A stretch of DNA of 64,000 bases from positions 930,001 to 994,000 of the forward strand of contig NZ_FTNM01000001.1 in the NCBI RefSeq assembly GCF_900156415.1, written 5' to 3'. Below are positions 1 to 8,431 of the stretch, one piece after another; positions within the stretch are counted from its first letter, which is position 1; the number at the start of each line of letters is the position of its first letter. The DNA comes from Pontibacter lucknowensis (GTDB lineage Bacteria; Bacteroidota; Bacteroidia; Cytophagales; Hymenobacteraceae). Made by a program: the position numbers and the translations under genes. Below the pieces are notes generated by a model. The model did not search any database and was not told the DNA's origin. It worked only from the letters and a program-made list of their open reading frames with translations.

Positions 1-1050
1 GAGCCCCAGAGTGGCGATGATGAATGAGAACTCCCCGATCTGCGACACGCTCATACCTGACTGGATTGAAGTCCTGAGCCCCTGTCCGGCCATCAGACCG
101 CCGCCCGTGATACTCACCATTTTGCCGACAATCGTCACAACAGTGATCAGGGCGATCGGCCCGGCATACTCCACAATCATGGCCGGGTTGATCAGTATAC
201 CTACAGAGACGAAGAAGATGGCACCGAAAAGGTCCTTCACAGAGGTGACCAGGTGCTCGATCTTCTCAGCCTTAGTAGTTTCTGCCAGTATAGAGCCCAT
301 GATGAACGCCCCTAACGCTGGCGAGAAACCTACCTGCGCCGCCAGTATCACCATAATAAAACAGAGTGCGATGGAGACAATCAGCAAGGTCTCGTCGTTC
401 ATCAGTTTGCTGGCCTTGCGCAGGAAAGTAGGTATAAGAAAGATACCCGCCAGAAACCAGACCACCAGGAAGAAAGCCAGCTTGAGCACTGCCTGCAGCA
501 TTTCGGTGCCCGCAAATTGCTGGCTCACGGCCAGAGTGGAGAGCAACACCAGGAGCAGGATCGCCACCAGATCCTCCACGATCAGCACGCCAAATACCAG
601 CCCTGCGAAACGCTGCGACTTCACGCCCAGTTCGTCGAAAGCCCGGATGATGATGGTGGTGGAGGAGATGGAAAGTATACCGCCCAGGAACACGCTGTCC
701 ATCGTGCTCCAGCCCAGCATTTTGCCTGTGAGATAGCCCAGCAAGAGCATCACAATCACTTCCACGCCCGCCATGATAGAGGATGCGCCGCCTACTTTTA
801 CCAGCTTCTTGAAACTGAACTCCAGCCCGAGGCTGAACAGCAGGAAAATCACGCCGATTTCGGCCCACACGTTGATGTTCTCAATCTCGATGATGGTCGG
901 GAAAAGGTTGAAGTGCGGCCCTACCAGCAAGCCCGCTATGATATAGCCCAGCACGAGTGGTTGCTTGAGCTTTTTGAAAATCAGTGTTGTGATACCCGCA
1001 GCTCCGAGTATCAGCCCCAGGTCCATTACTAAATGGGGAAGGTGTGTCAT
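1..1050 (-). CDS. Kef-type cation:proton antiporter (CPA2), C-terminus beyond the window
   Basis: An inner-membrane monovalent cation/H+ antiporter of the CPA2 (KefB/KefC) family, exchanging K+ or Na+ for protons. The visible 350 residues start MTHLPHLVMDLGLILG and read without a stop to base 1, so the C-terminus (often a TrkA-N domain) is not seen. Typical signatures are GYIIAGLLVGP near residue 40, IFLLFSLGLEFSFKKL near 70, SISSTTIIIRAF near 130, FSPALGAFIMGSILAET near 245 and LFGAIFFVSVGILI near 275. At least ten hydrophobic segments are evident. ATG at 1050 was chosen; an in-frame ATG eight codons later (1026) is equally possible. Its neighbours include a mechanosensitive channel and a second antiporter, which suggests a role in osmotic and pH balance. 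Family call is firm; the transported ion is unknown. Confidence 0.9.
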   Translation of the reverse strand, partial: MTHLPHLVMDLGLILGAAGITTLIFKKLKQPLVLGYIIAGLLVGPHFNLFPTIIEIENINVWAEIGVIFLLFSLGLEFSFKKLVKVGGASSIMAGVEVIVMLLLGYLTGKMLGWSTMDSVFLGGILSISSTTIIIRAFDELGVKSQRFAGLVFGVLIVEDLVAILLLVLLSTLAVSQQFAGTEMLQAVLKLAFFLVVWFLAGIFLIPTFLRKASKLMNDETLLIVSIALCFIMVILAAQVGFSPALGAFIMGSILAETTKAEKIEHLVTSVKDLFGAIFFVSVGILINPAMIVEYAGPIALITVVTIVGKMVSITGGGLMAGQGLRTSIQSGMSVSQIGEFSFIIATLGL

Positions 1051-1234
1051 ATAATCGCGTTATACTGAAATAAGTAGTGTGAAAACAATACAGCAACAAG
1101 CTGCCAATCTTACAATATACATCAAAATTTATCCGCTTACAGGTATAGGTCCCTTGATTTTTAATGATACGGGACTTCCCTGCTATACCTGATTCACAGC
1201 CAGCCCGATGTTTAACGATCTGGTTACAGGCGCT
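1051..1234. other. Intergenic gap with two TATACC-family motifs
   Basis: This 184-base gap lies between the Kef-type antiporter start and the MscS stop. It carries CAGGTATA at 1140-1147 and TATACCTG at 1184-1191. The two face each other and could form a weak imperfect hairpin. I see no gene and no clear promoter box. Confidence 0.5.
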
Positions 1235-2560
1235 TTAGTTCTGCATGGTCTCCGTCATGGGATAATGCATGTTGCCTGTCGCAACCGGATTGAATTGCAG
1301 GCTCCGCACGTCATCCGCCGCTGGCATTTCGAACACCTCCAGGTCAAAGTACTTCACAGCAGCCAGCAGGTGGTCAAAAATATCAGCCATAATTGCCTCG
1401 TATTCCGTCCACACAATGCTGTTGGCAAACAGGTATAGCTCAATCGGCATACCTGTGGTGGTTGGCTCGAGCTGGCGCACCATCATGGTCATGCCTTTGT
1501 GCGTTTTCGGGTGCGCCTTCAGGTAGGCGTCTACATATTGCCGGAACACACCCACATTGGTTAAGCTGCGCCCGTTGATCAAAAGGCTCTTATCTATCTC
1601 GTTGGCTGCGTTAAACTGCCTGATTTCCTGCTGGCGCTCTTCCAGGTAGCCTTTCAGCAGCTGGATCTTGCTCAGGCGGCTCACCTCCTCGTCAGACAGG
1701 TAACGGATGCTGGAGATCTTGATGAACACGGAGCGCTTGATGCGCCGCCCGCCAGAGCGCTGCATCCCCCGCCAGTTTTTAAACGAGTCCGAGATCAGGT
1801 AGTAGGTCGGTATCGTGGTAATGGTCTTGTCGAAGTTCTGCACCTTGACCGTGTTGAGGTTTATCTCGATCACATCACCGTCTGCGCCGTACTTTTCCAT
1901 GGTTACCCAGTCGCCTATGCGCACCATGTCGTTGGTCGACACCTGTATGCTGGCCACAAAGCCCATGATCGTGTCTTTGAACACCAGCATCAGTATCGCC
2001 GAAGCCGCACCCATAGCCGTTACGAATGTCCAGGCGTCTTTGCCTGTGAGGGTGGAGAAAATAAGCAAGCCGCCTACGAAGTACAGAAAAATAGTAAGCA
2101 CCTGCAGGAAGCTTTCTACGGGCTTGTCTCTGAAGGTTTCAGTTGTCTTAAGGAAATCTTTGAAGGTGCGCAGAAGCGCTCGTGCTACCCACACCCATAG
2201 CATGATCAGGTAGATGTCTGTTAACTTGATGAGTGGCGAAATCAGGCTCGTAAAATCGGCAAACACGACAGGTATAGCCTGCACCACAATAATAAGCGGT
2301 GCAATCCGGGCCAGGTATACGATCACCTTGTTGCGTACCAGATACTCTATCAACTTCGTGCTGGACTTAGCCGCAAACTTATGCAGGGTACCCACCAGAA
2401 TCTTCCTGGAAAAGAAATCCGCCAGGTATACCAACAGGGCCGTTGCCAAAATCAGGACCAGCATGTTGATGTGCATAGCTGCCTGTTCGGGTACACCCAG
2501 GTTTAGTAATTGGTCAGATGTCCAGCTACTGATCTGGTCATTCGAATTAGTAGTGTTCAT
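1235..2560 (-). CDS. MscS-family mechanosensitive channel, YbdG-like
   Basis: A small-conductance mechanosensitive channel subunit of 441 residues that would open under membrane tension to release solutes. Five hydrophobic segments are visible (about 30-50, 77-99, 111-131, 150-168 and 175-195). The last is the Gly/Ala-rich pore helix (FVTAMGAASAILMLVFKDT). It is followed by the beta domain with the IGDWVTMEKYGADG segment and the TTIPTYYLISDSFKNWRG and SGGRRIKRS motifs typical of the YbdG/MscM branch. Length matches that branch (about 415). The ATG at 2560 gives a periplasmic-type N-terminus before the first helix. It stands alone between gaps. A second, shorter MscS-type channel of a different branch lies at 53.3 kb. 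Confidence 0.93.
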   Translation of the reverse strand: MNTTNSNDQISSWTSDQLLNLGVPEQAAMHINMLVLILATALLVYLADFFSRKILVGTLHKFAAKSSTKLIEYLVRNKVIVYLARIAPLIIVVQAIPVVFADFTSLISPLIKLTDIYLIMLWVWVARALLRTFKDFLKTTETFRDKPVESFLQVLTIFLYFVGGLLIFSTLTGKDAWTFVTAMGAASAILMLVFKDTIMGFVASIQVSTNDMVRIGDWVTMEKYGADGDVIEINLNTVKVQNFDKTITTIPTYYLISDSFKNWRGMQRSGGRRIKRSVFIKISSIRYLSDEEVSRLSKIQLLKGYLEERQQEIRQFNAANEIDKSLLINGRSLTNVGVFRQYVDAYLKAHPKTHKGMTMMVRQLEPTTTGMPIELYLFANSIVWTEYEAIMADIFDHLLAAVKYFDLEVFEMPAADDVRSLQFNPVATGNMHYPMTETMQN

Positions 2561-2614
2561 GATAAGTGAAAGGGTTTTAAAATAACTTTGGCTATATGAT
2601 ATGCTCCTGTGATC

Positions 2615-2791
2615 TTAGGCTGAAACAGCAAACAGCAGAAATGAAATGATCAGAAGGGAGCTGTAAATAATGAAGGAGTTGATTCGGCTTTTCTCGCCTG
2701 CATACCAAAAGAGACTCCATTGAGGGAAGACTATACCGATGAGTAATCCGAAAATGGAAATCCACGATATGACTATTGCAAAATCAGTCAT
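2615..2791 (-). CDS. Small two-helix membrane protein (58 aa), unknown function
   Basis: This short frame reads MTDFAIVISWISIFG ... FLLFAVSA and ends at a TAA. Two hydrophobic helices (about residues 4-20 and 40-57) flank a short aromatic/basic segment, FPQWSLFWYAGEKSR. That pattern (Pro, Trp-x-Leu-Phe, Tyr/Trp, then Lys-x-Arg) resembles small bacterial membrane proteins I have seen near other genes, but I cannot name the family. No other frame in the gap makes a better protein, and codon use looks coding. It lies 54 bases upstream of the MscS gene on the same strand, so it may be cotranscribed. No ribosome-binding site is evident, which is normal in this phylum. Confidence 0.6.
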   Translation of the reverse strand: MTDFAIVISWISIFGLLIGIVFPQWSLFWYAGEKSRINSFIIYSSLLIISFLLFAVSA

Positions 2792-2964
2792 GCGAAAATA
2801 TGAGTATGTAGAGCTGTCCTGTGCCTACTGGTTAACAAGCATAACAGGGTTTAAAGCAGCGTAAGGCTGACTTGCTCTATATGAAAAAGAAGGAGATGCC
2901 CTGAGCCTGCGCTGAATACTGGCATGCATCAGAGGAAAACTTATCAGTGCAGAACTGAGATTGC

Positions 2965-3351
2965 CTAGGGGGCGTTGGGTTGTATGGTGATGGGGAAAAG
3001 CTGGGTGATGAGTTCAGCTCCTGCCGCATGTGGTGAGTAAGAGGGTCTGTCATCAATGGCTGTAGCAAACGTGAGTGCCTGAAACACGCATTTGATGAAC
3101 TGCTGCGGACTCAGCACGATGACTGAGGCGGTATTAGCGTCCAGAAAGACTTGCACAGTCTGTTGCTTTACCGAAAAATCATCTTGTTCGCTAGTAGCTG
3201 ACCTGAGGCTTTGGGCTACTTCAGCAGCAGAACCTTTTACCAAGTAACTATATACAGCCAGTTCGTGGCCCGGCAGTGTGACAGCCCACAGCAGCATCAC
3301 CCACATGAGCGGGTAGGTAAGGTAGTGCTTTATGTACTTGGTAAAAGCCAT
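2965..3351 (-). CDS. Hypothetical protein (128 aa) with one N-terminal membrane segment
   Basis: I do not recognise this protein. Residues about 11-27 (LTYPLMWVMLLWAVTLPG) form a hydrophobic segment that is either a membrane anchor or an uncleaved signal. The remaining 100 residues are soluble and mixed, with no Cys motif. Composition is reasonable for a real gene, and it has a good minus-strand promoter box (TACTTTTG at 3359-3366) only seven bases before the ATG, suggesting a transcript that starts at or next to the start codon. It is flanked by the 58-residue membrane protein and the NhaP2-type antiporter. It could be a lineage-specific periplasmic protein. Confidence 0.55.
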   Translation of the reverse strand: MAFTKYIKHYLTYPLMWVMLLWAVTLPGHELAVYSYLVKGSAAEVAQSLRSATSEQDDFSVKQQTVQVFLDANTASVIVLSPQQFIKCVFQALTFATAIDDRPSYSPHAAGAELITQLFPITIQPNAP

Positions 3352-3358
3352 TGTCCTG

Positions 3359-3366
3359 CAAAAGTA
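3359..3366 (-). promoter_or_regulatory. Bacteroidota -7 promoter box TACTTTTG
   Basis: Read on the minus strand the box is TACTTTTG, matching the TAnnTTTG consensus of Bacteroidota primary sigma promoters. Seven bases separate it from the ATG at 3351, so transcription would start at about the start codon. Confidence 0.45.
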
Positions 3367-3418
3367 AGGCTTTTGCTTTTAAGATGCAGTTTAAACATTA
3401 GCCGATTGATCTTCTATC

Positions 3419-4888
3419 CTACTCTACCTCGTAGCCAAGCAGCTCGTTCACCTTTGTTAGTTCCTCGTCATTATCGGTCATCACGAAGAGCTTATCTTTG
3501 GGCTCCAGCATGGTGGCACCGTTTGGCGTCACAAACTTTCTGTTTCTGTTGATCAACACGATAAGCGCACCTTTTGGGAAGTGCAGGTCTACCAGCGTTT
3601 TGCCAACTGCAGGGCTACTGTCCGGAACCTCTATCTCGGTGAGCTCATTTTTGAGGTCATACTCCATTTCCAGATCGAACTGGTGCTTTTTCAGCTTCTT
3701 GTCTTTTTCGCTCAGGTTAAGCCATTTTGCAACCGGGCTAAGTGTTGTGCCTTGCAGCATAACGGAGGTGAGTACAATAAAGAACACGATGTTGAAGATC
3801 ATATCCGATTTCTCTACTCCTGCCAGCATCGGATAGGTGGCGAACACAATAGGCACTGCGCCACGCAAGCCAACCCATGATACATAGAGCTTGTCCTGTA
3901 TCGTGTTTTTGAAGAAAGCCATGCTTAAAAATACACTCACAGGACGAGCCACAAATATCAGGAACATCGAAATCAGCAGACCTGTGCCCACTACCGGCAG
4001 CATGTGTGATGGGAATACAAGCAAGCCAAGTGTCAAGAACATCAGAATTTGCATAAGCCAGGCTATGCCATCATAAAACTTGGTAAGACTTCGCTTATGA
4101 ATGAAGTTGCGGTTACCGAGTATAACTGCCGCCACATACACCGCCAAAAAGCCATTGCCGTTGATAACATTCGTGAAGGCATAGGTGAAGATTACCATCG
4201 CCATGGTCAATGCCGGGTAAAGGCCCTCCTGTTCCAACTTGATCCGGTTGATGACCCACACCATGGCCCGGCCCATGGCTATACCTGCCACGGCGCCGAT
4301 GCTCATCTGCATAAAGAACATGGGCACAAGCTGCCAGATGCTCGCCTCCTGATTCATGATCAGGAATGTGAAGCTGACAGTCAGGAAATAGGCCATCGGG
4401 TCGTTAGAGCCCGACTCCAGCTCCAGTGTAGGCCGCAGGTTGTTCTTGAGCCCGATATTCTTGGAGCGGAGAATGGAGAATACAGCCGCAGCATCGGTAG
4501 ACGACACGATAGAACCCAGGAGCAGGCTCTCCAGTAAGGTGAAGTCGGTGACAAAGTATACAAAGGCTCCAAGGGAGATGGCTGTGATGAATACCCCAAC
4601 CGTGGCCAGAATAACGCCCCGCCACAGAATGGGCTTCGTACTTTCCCAGCGGGTATCTAAACCCCCGGAGAAGAGAATAAAGGCAAGAGCAACGGTACCG
4701 AGCGACTGAGCTGTTTGTGCGTCATTGAAATAAATTTTTCCCAGTCCCTCAGACCCTGCTAGCATACCTACTCCCAAGAACAGGATTAAGGCTGGTACCC
4801 CGAACCGTCCAAGGCTCTTACTGATCAGAATACTGATGAAGAGCAGAATAGAGGAGACCAGAAGTATATCTTCGAACGTAACGGCCAT
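3419..4888 (-). CDS. K+/H+ antiporter, NhaP2/CvrA type with TrkA-C domain
   Basis: An inner-membrane CPA1 potassium/proton antiporter of 489 residues. The N-terminal 390 residues hold about twelve hydrophobic segments with the family motifs FGVPALILFLGVGMLAGSEG (about 28-47), FILFSGGLDTRW (about 71-82), SSTDAAAVFSILR (about 128-140) and ELESGSNDPMAYFLT (about 155-169), where the NDP aspartate is the ion-binding residue known for this family. Residues about 405-480 (EIEVPDSSPAVGKTL ... KDKLFVMTDNDEEL) form a TrkA-C ligand-binding domain, which in NhaP2-type proteins gates transport by small ligands. ATG at 4888 gives the usual short N-terminus. Substrate preference is inferred from the domain layout. 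Confidence 0.92.
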   Translation of the reverse strand: MAVTFEDILLVSSILLFISILISKSLGRFGVPALILFLGVGMLAGSEGLGKIYFNDAQTAQSLGTVALAFILFSGGLDTRWESTKPILWRGVILATVGVFITAISLGAFVYFVTDFTLLESLLLGSIVSSTDAAAVFSILRSKNIGLKNNLRPTLELESGSNDPMAYFLTVSFTFLIMNQEASIWQLVPMFFMQMSIGAVAGIAMGRAMVWVINRIKLEQEGLYPALTMAMVIFTYAFTNVINGNGFLAVYVAAVILGNRNFIHKRSLTKFYDGIAWLMQILMFLTLGLLVFPSHMLPVVGTGLLISMFLIFVARPVSVFLSMAFFKNTIQDKLYVSWVGLRGAVPIVFATYPMLAGVEKSDMIFNIVFFIVLTSVMLQGTTLSPVAKWLNLSEKDKKLKKHQFDLEMEYDLKNELTEIEVPDSSPAVGKTLVDLHFPKGALIVLINRNRKFVTPNGATMLEPKDKLFVMTDNDEELTKVNELLGYEVE

Positions 4889-5106
4889 TTATTACCTTAA
4901 AGCGCCAAAATTTTATTTTAATTAAATCTGTCTTACCTGTTACTCACCCCTATCACCCTCACAATGGATCACCAACATACCCTTAGCTTCGAATAATTAA
5001 CTATCACATCAAGCCCTCAAAATAGTATGTGCTCTTGACTAAACTATTACTCTGTGCAAAAGACAGGGGTTACAAGCCTGCTAATAAGCTACCATATTCA
5101 GGTGTG

Positions 5107-6384
5107 TTAACTGTGCCCTTCCAAACAAGCGTGCAGTATCTCGGAGAAGCGGTATACCTCCTCGAAGCTGTTGTAAAGCGGCGTGGGTGCTACCCGAATA
5201 ACGCTCGGTTCGCGGAAGTCCACAATGATGCCGGCCTCCATCAACTTGTCGAAAAGCTCGCGGGCATTTTGTTTTACCAGTATAGATATCTGGCAGCCAC
5301 GGGCTTGCGGGTCACGCGGCGTGATCATCTCGAGCACTTCCTTACCTACGTGCACATCGTTGATCAGGTACTCCAGATAGCCCGTCAGCTTCTCGCTCTT
5401 GGCACGCAGGTTAGCCATGCCTGCCTCATCGAATAGCTCCAGCGAAGCACGGTGCAGGGCCATCGGCAGAATCTGGGCATTGCTCAACTGCCAGCCTTCG
5501 GCGCCTGCCATCGGCATGAAGCCTTTCTTCATCTGGAAGCGTGAGCCCGCATCATGGCCCCACCAGCCGGCAAAGCGCGGCAGGTCCGGGTTGTTGGCAT
5601 GGCGCTCGTGCACAAACGCTCCTGCAGTGCCACCCGGTCCGGAGTTGAGGTACTTGTAGGTACACCACACGGCAAAGTCCACGTCCCAATCGTGTAGTTG
5701 CAGCGGCACGTTGCCGGCGGCATGCGCCAGGTCGAAGCCCACCACAGCACCCACTTCGTGGCCTACTTTGGTGATGGCCTGCATATCATATACCTGCCCG
5801 GTGTAGTAGTTGATGCCTCCCATCAGCACAAGCGCCAGTTCTTCGCCGTGTTCGCGAATGCTCTGCAGAATGTCTTCGGTGCGCAGGGTATGCTCACCCT
5901 CTCTCGGGAACAGCTCCACAATCGCCTCCTCCGGGGTATAGCCATGGAACTTCACCTGCGTCTCCAGCGCATACTGGTCCGAGGGGAAAGCCCCCCCTTC
6001 CATGATGATTTTGATGCGCTTGCCTTCGGGTCTGTAAAACGACACCAGCATGAGGTGCAGGTTTACGGTGAGTTGGTTCATGATCACCACTTCCTGTGGC
6101 CTGGCTCCCACCACACGGGCAGCGCCGTCAGCGAGCAATTTATGGTAGTTGAACCAAGGCTCTTCACCTTTAAAATGGCCCTCTACAGCGTAGTTAGCCC
6201 ACTTGTACATCTCATTGTCGATGTACATCTGCGCCGACTTGGGCTGCAAACCCAGTGAATTGCCACAGAAGTAGATGGCATCACGGCCGTTTACCTGTGG
6301 AAAATAAAAGCGGTCTTTAAAATGCTTGAGTGGATCTAGGTTATCTTGTTCCTGCGCAAAGGCAAGGCTATTTTGATAGTTCAT
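5107..6384 (-). CDS. kynU: Kynureninase
   Basis: A PLP-dependent hydrolase that cleaves kynurenine or 3-hydroxykynurenine to (3-hydroxy)anthranilate and alanine. The start at 6384 (MNYQNSLAFAQEQDN) gives 425 residues, the usual size. The open frame continues 42 codons upstream, but that extension is hydrophobic and unlike the family. Seen motifs are IYFCGNSLGLQPKS near residue 36, GFDLAHAAGNVPLQLHDWDVDFAVW with the PLP-binding Asp, and CTYKYLNSGPGG whose Lys would form the Schiff base. It is the last gene of a minus-strand group behind 3-hydroxyanthranilate dioxygenase and ACMSD, 104 bases after ACMSD. The context supports a 3-hydroxykynurenine substrate. Confidence 0.95.
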   Translation of the reverse strand: MNYQNSLAFAQEQDNLDPLKHFKDRFYFPQVNGRDAIYFCGNSLGLQPKSAQMYIDNEMYKWANYAVEGHFKGEEPWFNYHKLLADGAARVVGARPQEVVIMNQLTVNLHLMLVSFYRPEGKRIKIIMEGGAFPSDQYALETQVKFHGYTPEEAIVELFPREGEHTLRTEDILQSIREHGEELALVLMGGINYYTGQVYDMQAITKVGHEVGAVVGFDLAHAAGNVPLQLHDWDVDFAVWCTYKYLNSGPGGTAGAFVHERHANNPDLPRFAGWWGHDAGSRFQMKKGFMPMAGAEGWQLSNAQILPMALHRASLELFDEAGMANLRAKSEKLTGYLEYLINDVHVGKEVLEMITPRDPQARGCQISILVKQNARELFDKLMEAGIIVDFREPSVIRVAPTPLYNSFEEVYRFSEILHACLEGHS

Positions 6385-6487
6385 TTTTCTGGTGCAGAAT
6401 TTATCGTGAGACAGTGCCTGTAAAAGAGCACCTGCTATAATGCTGCAAGATAATAAAATGAACAGGAAGTTGGGGAATGAAACCAGG

Positions 6488-7576
6488 CTATACCTTTGCC
6501 TTCGAAACACCAGAAGCGTCTTTCACAAAAAGGCTCTTCTCCAGATTTAGCCATTCCAGGGCCGTGCCGTGCAGCATGCGGTCTTTGGTGGCGCGGTCGT
6601 AAGGCATGGATTCGATGAGTTTGCCGGGCTCCAGTTCGCCGAGCGGGAACGGGTAGTCGGTGCCGAGGGCAATGCTGTTGGCGCCTACCAGGTTCACGAG
6701 GTAGTCCAGCGCCTGCGGGTCGTGCACGAGGGAATCGAAGTAGAACTTGCCAAGGTACTCGCGGGGGTTCACGTTGTTGTCGACAGCGCACAGGTCGGGT
6801 CGCACTTCGAAGCCGTGTACAATGCGGCCAATAGTGGCTGGGAATGAACCGCCACCATGGGCAAAAGCTACCCGCAGTTTCGGCAGACGCTCCAACACGC
6901 CCCCAAATATCATAGAGCAAATGGCCAGGCTGGTCTCAGCAGGCATACCCACGAGCCAGGGCAACCAGTACTTACTCATTTTCTCTTTGCCGTACATGTC
7001 CCAGGGATGCACAAATACGGCCGCCCCTAGCTCTTCAGCCGCCTGAAAAATCGGAAACAGTTCGGGGGCGTCGAGATTCCAGTCGTTGATATGCGATCCG
7101 ATCTGTATACCTGCCATACCCAGCTCTTTCATGCACCGCTCCAGCTCTTTAATAGCCAAATCAGGGTCCTGCATCGGTATAGTACCTAAGCCGATGAAGC
7201 GGTCGGGATAGTCTGCCACAATACCTGCGATATGGTCGTTGAGCATACGCGACAGGTCGTAGGTATGCTCGGGCTTTGCCCAGTAGTTGAACATAACGGG
7301 CACTGTGCTCAGCACCTGTACGCCCACCTGGTGGTGACTGCATTCGTGCATGCGCACTTTAGGGTCCCAGCAGTTGTCCTGAATCTCGCGGAAGAACTTA
7401 TCGTCCATCATCATGCGGGCGCAGCAGGGCTTGTGGTGCTCCAACCTTATGAAGCCGCCATAGCCGTAGCGCTCACGCAGATCGGGCCACGTAGCGGGCA
7501 GGATGTGCGTGTGAATGTCAATCTTGAAAAGATTGTCTGTGGCAGGTATGGGGGTAATAGGCTTCTGGTTTTGCAT
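6488..7576 (-). CDS. 2-amino-3-carboxymuconate-6-semialdehyde decarboxylase (ACMSD)
   Basis: A zinc amidohydrolase-superfamily decarboxylase of 362 residues that converts the product of 3-hydroxyanthranilate dioxygenase to 2-aminomuconate semialdehyde, steering flux away from quinolinate and NAD. Metal and catalytic features are in place: the HTH pair in KIDIHTHILPA near residue 20, FVHPWDMYG near 190, FAHGGGSFP near 240 and GTDYPFPLGE near 310. The segment KPCCARMMMDDKFFREIQDNCWDP is typical of ACMSD rather than other amidohydrolases. It lies between the dioxygenase and kynureninase genes on the same strand, which settles its role. Length fits the family (about 335-360). Confidence 0.95.
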   Translation of the reverse strand: MQNQKPITPIPATDNLFKIDIHTHILPATWPDLRERYGYGGFIRLEHHKPCCARMMMDDKFFREIQDNCWDPKVRMHECSHHQVGVQVLSTVPVMFNYWAKPEHTYDLSRMLNDHIAGIVADYPDRFIGLGTIPMQDPDLAIKELERCMKELGMAGIQIGSHINDWNLDAPELFPIFQAAEELGAAVFVHPWDMYGKEKMSKYWLPWLVGMPAETSLAICSMIFGGVLERLPKLRVAFAHGGGSFPATIGRIVHGFEVRPDLCAVDNNVNPREYLGKFYFDSLVHDPQALDYLVNLVGANSIALGTDYPFPLGELEPGKLIESMPYDRATKDRMLHGTALEWLNLEKSLFVKDASGVSKAKV

Positions 7577-7739
7577 GCTGCTAAAAGGGCGAAAATGCGG
7601 CTATACGTTGTACGGCCAAATAAAGCAATCCAACAAGATACACATTTTACAGATTTAACACTGCCTATTCTGACAGTCATTAGCCAAAAGCTAAACATAA
7701 AAGCTGCATCCGGATTTTTCCCGTTGGCTGAAATAGCAA
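7577..7739. other. 163-base gap between ACMSD and dioxygenase genes
   Basis: This AT-rich gap separates two same-strand pathway genes. I found no hairpin or reading frame that looks real. It may hold a separate promoter for the ACMSD-kynU pair, but no convincing -7 box was seen. Confidence 0.3.
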
Positions 7740-8267
7740 TTACGCAGGTTTTACCGGAGGCTGCAGCACCTCTCCGCATTTATCGCAGGTACGCAGGTCT
7801 TCGTTGTCCCAGAAATTGCCCATAATAACCGGTAGCTGTTTCACAATGTCCGTTACTTCTGTGAAGTCTTCATGCAGCTTGTTGCCGCAGTTCTCGCAGA
7901 ACCACATAAAGCCGTCCTTTTCCCCTTCTTTACGGTAGCGTTCGATCACCAAACCTACCGTGTTGGCCGAGCGCTGCGGGGAATGCGGCACTTTTGCCGG
8001 AAGCAGGAAGATCTCCCCTTCCTTTATTGGAATATCCACAGGCTTGCCGTCTTCTATAATTTTCAGCACAATGTCACCTTCCACCTGGTAGAAAAACTCC
8101 TCGCCTTCGTCGTAGTGATAGTCTTTGCGGGCATTGGGGCCGCCCACCACCATCACAATAAAATCGTCGTTGCCTTTGTACACCTGCTGGTTACCCACGG
8201 GTGGCTTAAGCAAATGGCGGTGTTCTTCTATCCACTGTTTGAAATTGAAAGGTCGTTGTATGGCCAT
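7740..8267 (-). CDS. 3-hydroxyanthranilate 3,4-dioxygenase
   Basis: A cupin Fe(II) dioxygenase of 175 residues that opens the ring of 3-hydroxyanthranilate to give 2-amino-3-carboxymuconate semialdehyde, the ACMSD substrate. The iron ligands expected for the family are visible as His and Glu in KDYHYDEGEEFFYQ (about 47-60) and His in FLLPAKVPHSPQR (about 90-102). The C-terminal part carries two CxxC pairs (CENCGNKLHE and CDKCGEVL), the rubredoxin-like iron site present in bacterial members. The N-terminus MAIQRPFNFKQWIEEHR is typical. It is the first gene of the minus-strand kynurenine group and is divergent from the phosphoesterase/barrel gene across 164 bases. Confidence 0.96.
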   Translation of the reverse strand: MAIQRPFNFKQWIEEHRHLLKPPVGNQQVYKGNDDFIVMVVGGPNARKDYHYDEGEEFFYQVEGDIVLKIIEDGKPVDIPIKEGEIFLLPAKVPHSPQRSANTVGLVIERYRKEGEKDGFMWFCENCGNKLHEDFTEVTDIVKQLPVIMGNFWDNEDLRTCDKCGEVLQPPVKPA

Positions 8268-8431
8268 AGTTCTGTCGGGTTAGGTTGATAGTTTGAATGT
8301 ACGAGAATTACACGCAATTGGCAAATACCGCACAGCTCAGCACATATCTGACAGGGCATTTCAGGTATAGGGCAATAATTTACCCCCCTGTGTATACCTA
8401 CAGCACTCTTCAAAGTATAAAGAGTAAGCCT
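8268..8431. promoter_or_regulatory. Divergent intergenic region between dioxygenase and phosphoesterase/barrel genes
   Basis: This 164-base region must carry both start signals. It contains two TATACC-family sites (CAGGTATA near 8364 and TATACC near 8391). No clean TAnnTTTG box was identified on either strand, so the promoters are inferred from gene orientation only. Confidence 0.35.

Noticed and set aside
272..1099. Two minus-strand frames at the left edge (272-868 and 881-1099)
   Set aside because: They are in other frames than the antiporter, which reads uninterrupted from 1050 to base 1 with clear Kef motifs.
2877..3068. 63-codon frame overlapping the 128-residue hypothetical gene
   Set aside because: Low-complexity Ser/Pro content and complete overlap with a better frame that has a promoter and hydrophobic N-terminus.
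6385..6510. 42-residue N-terminal extension of kynureninase
   Set aside because: The extension is hydrophobic and unlike any kynureninase; the internal ATG at 6384 gives the standard N-terminus and length.
8297..8431. Upstream start for the phosphoesterase/barrel protein
   Set aside because: It would place 45 unrelated residues ahead of a perfect lipoprotein signal. ATG at 8432 is preferred.
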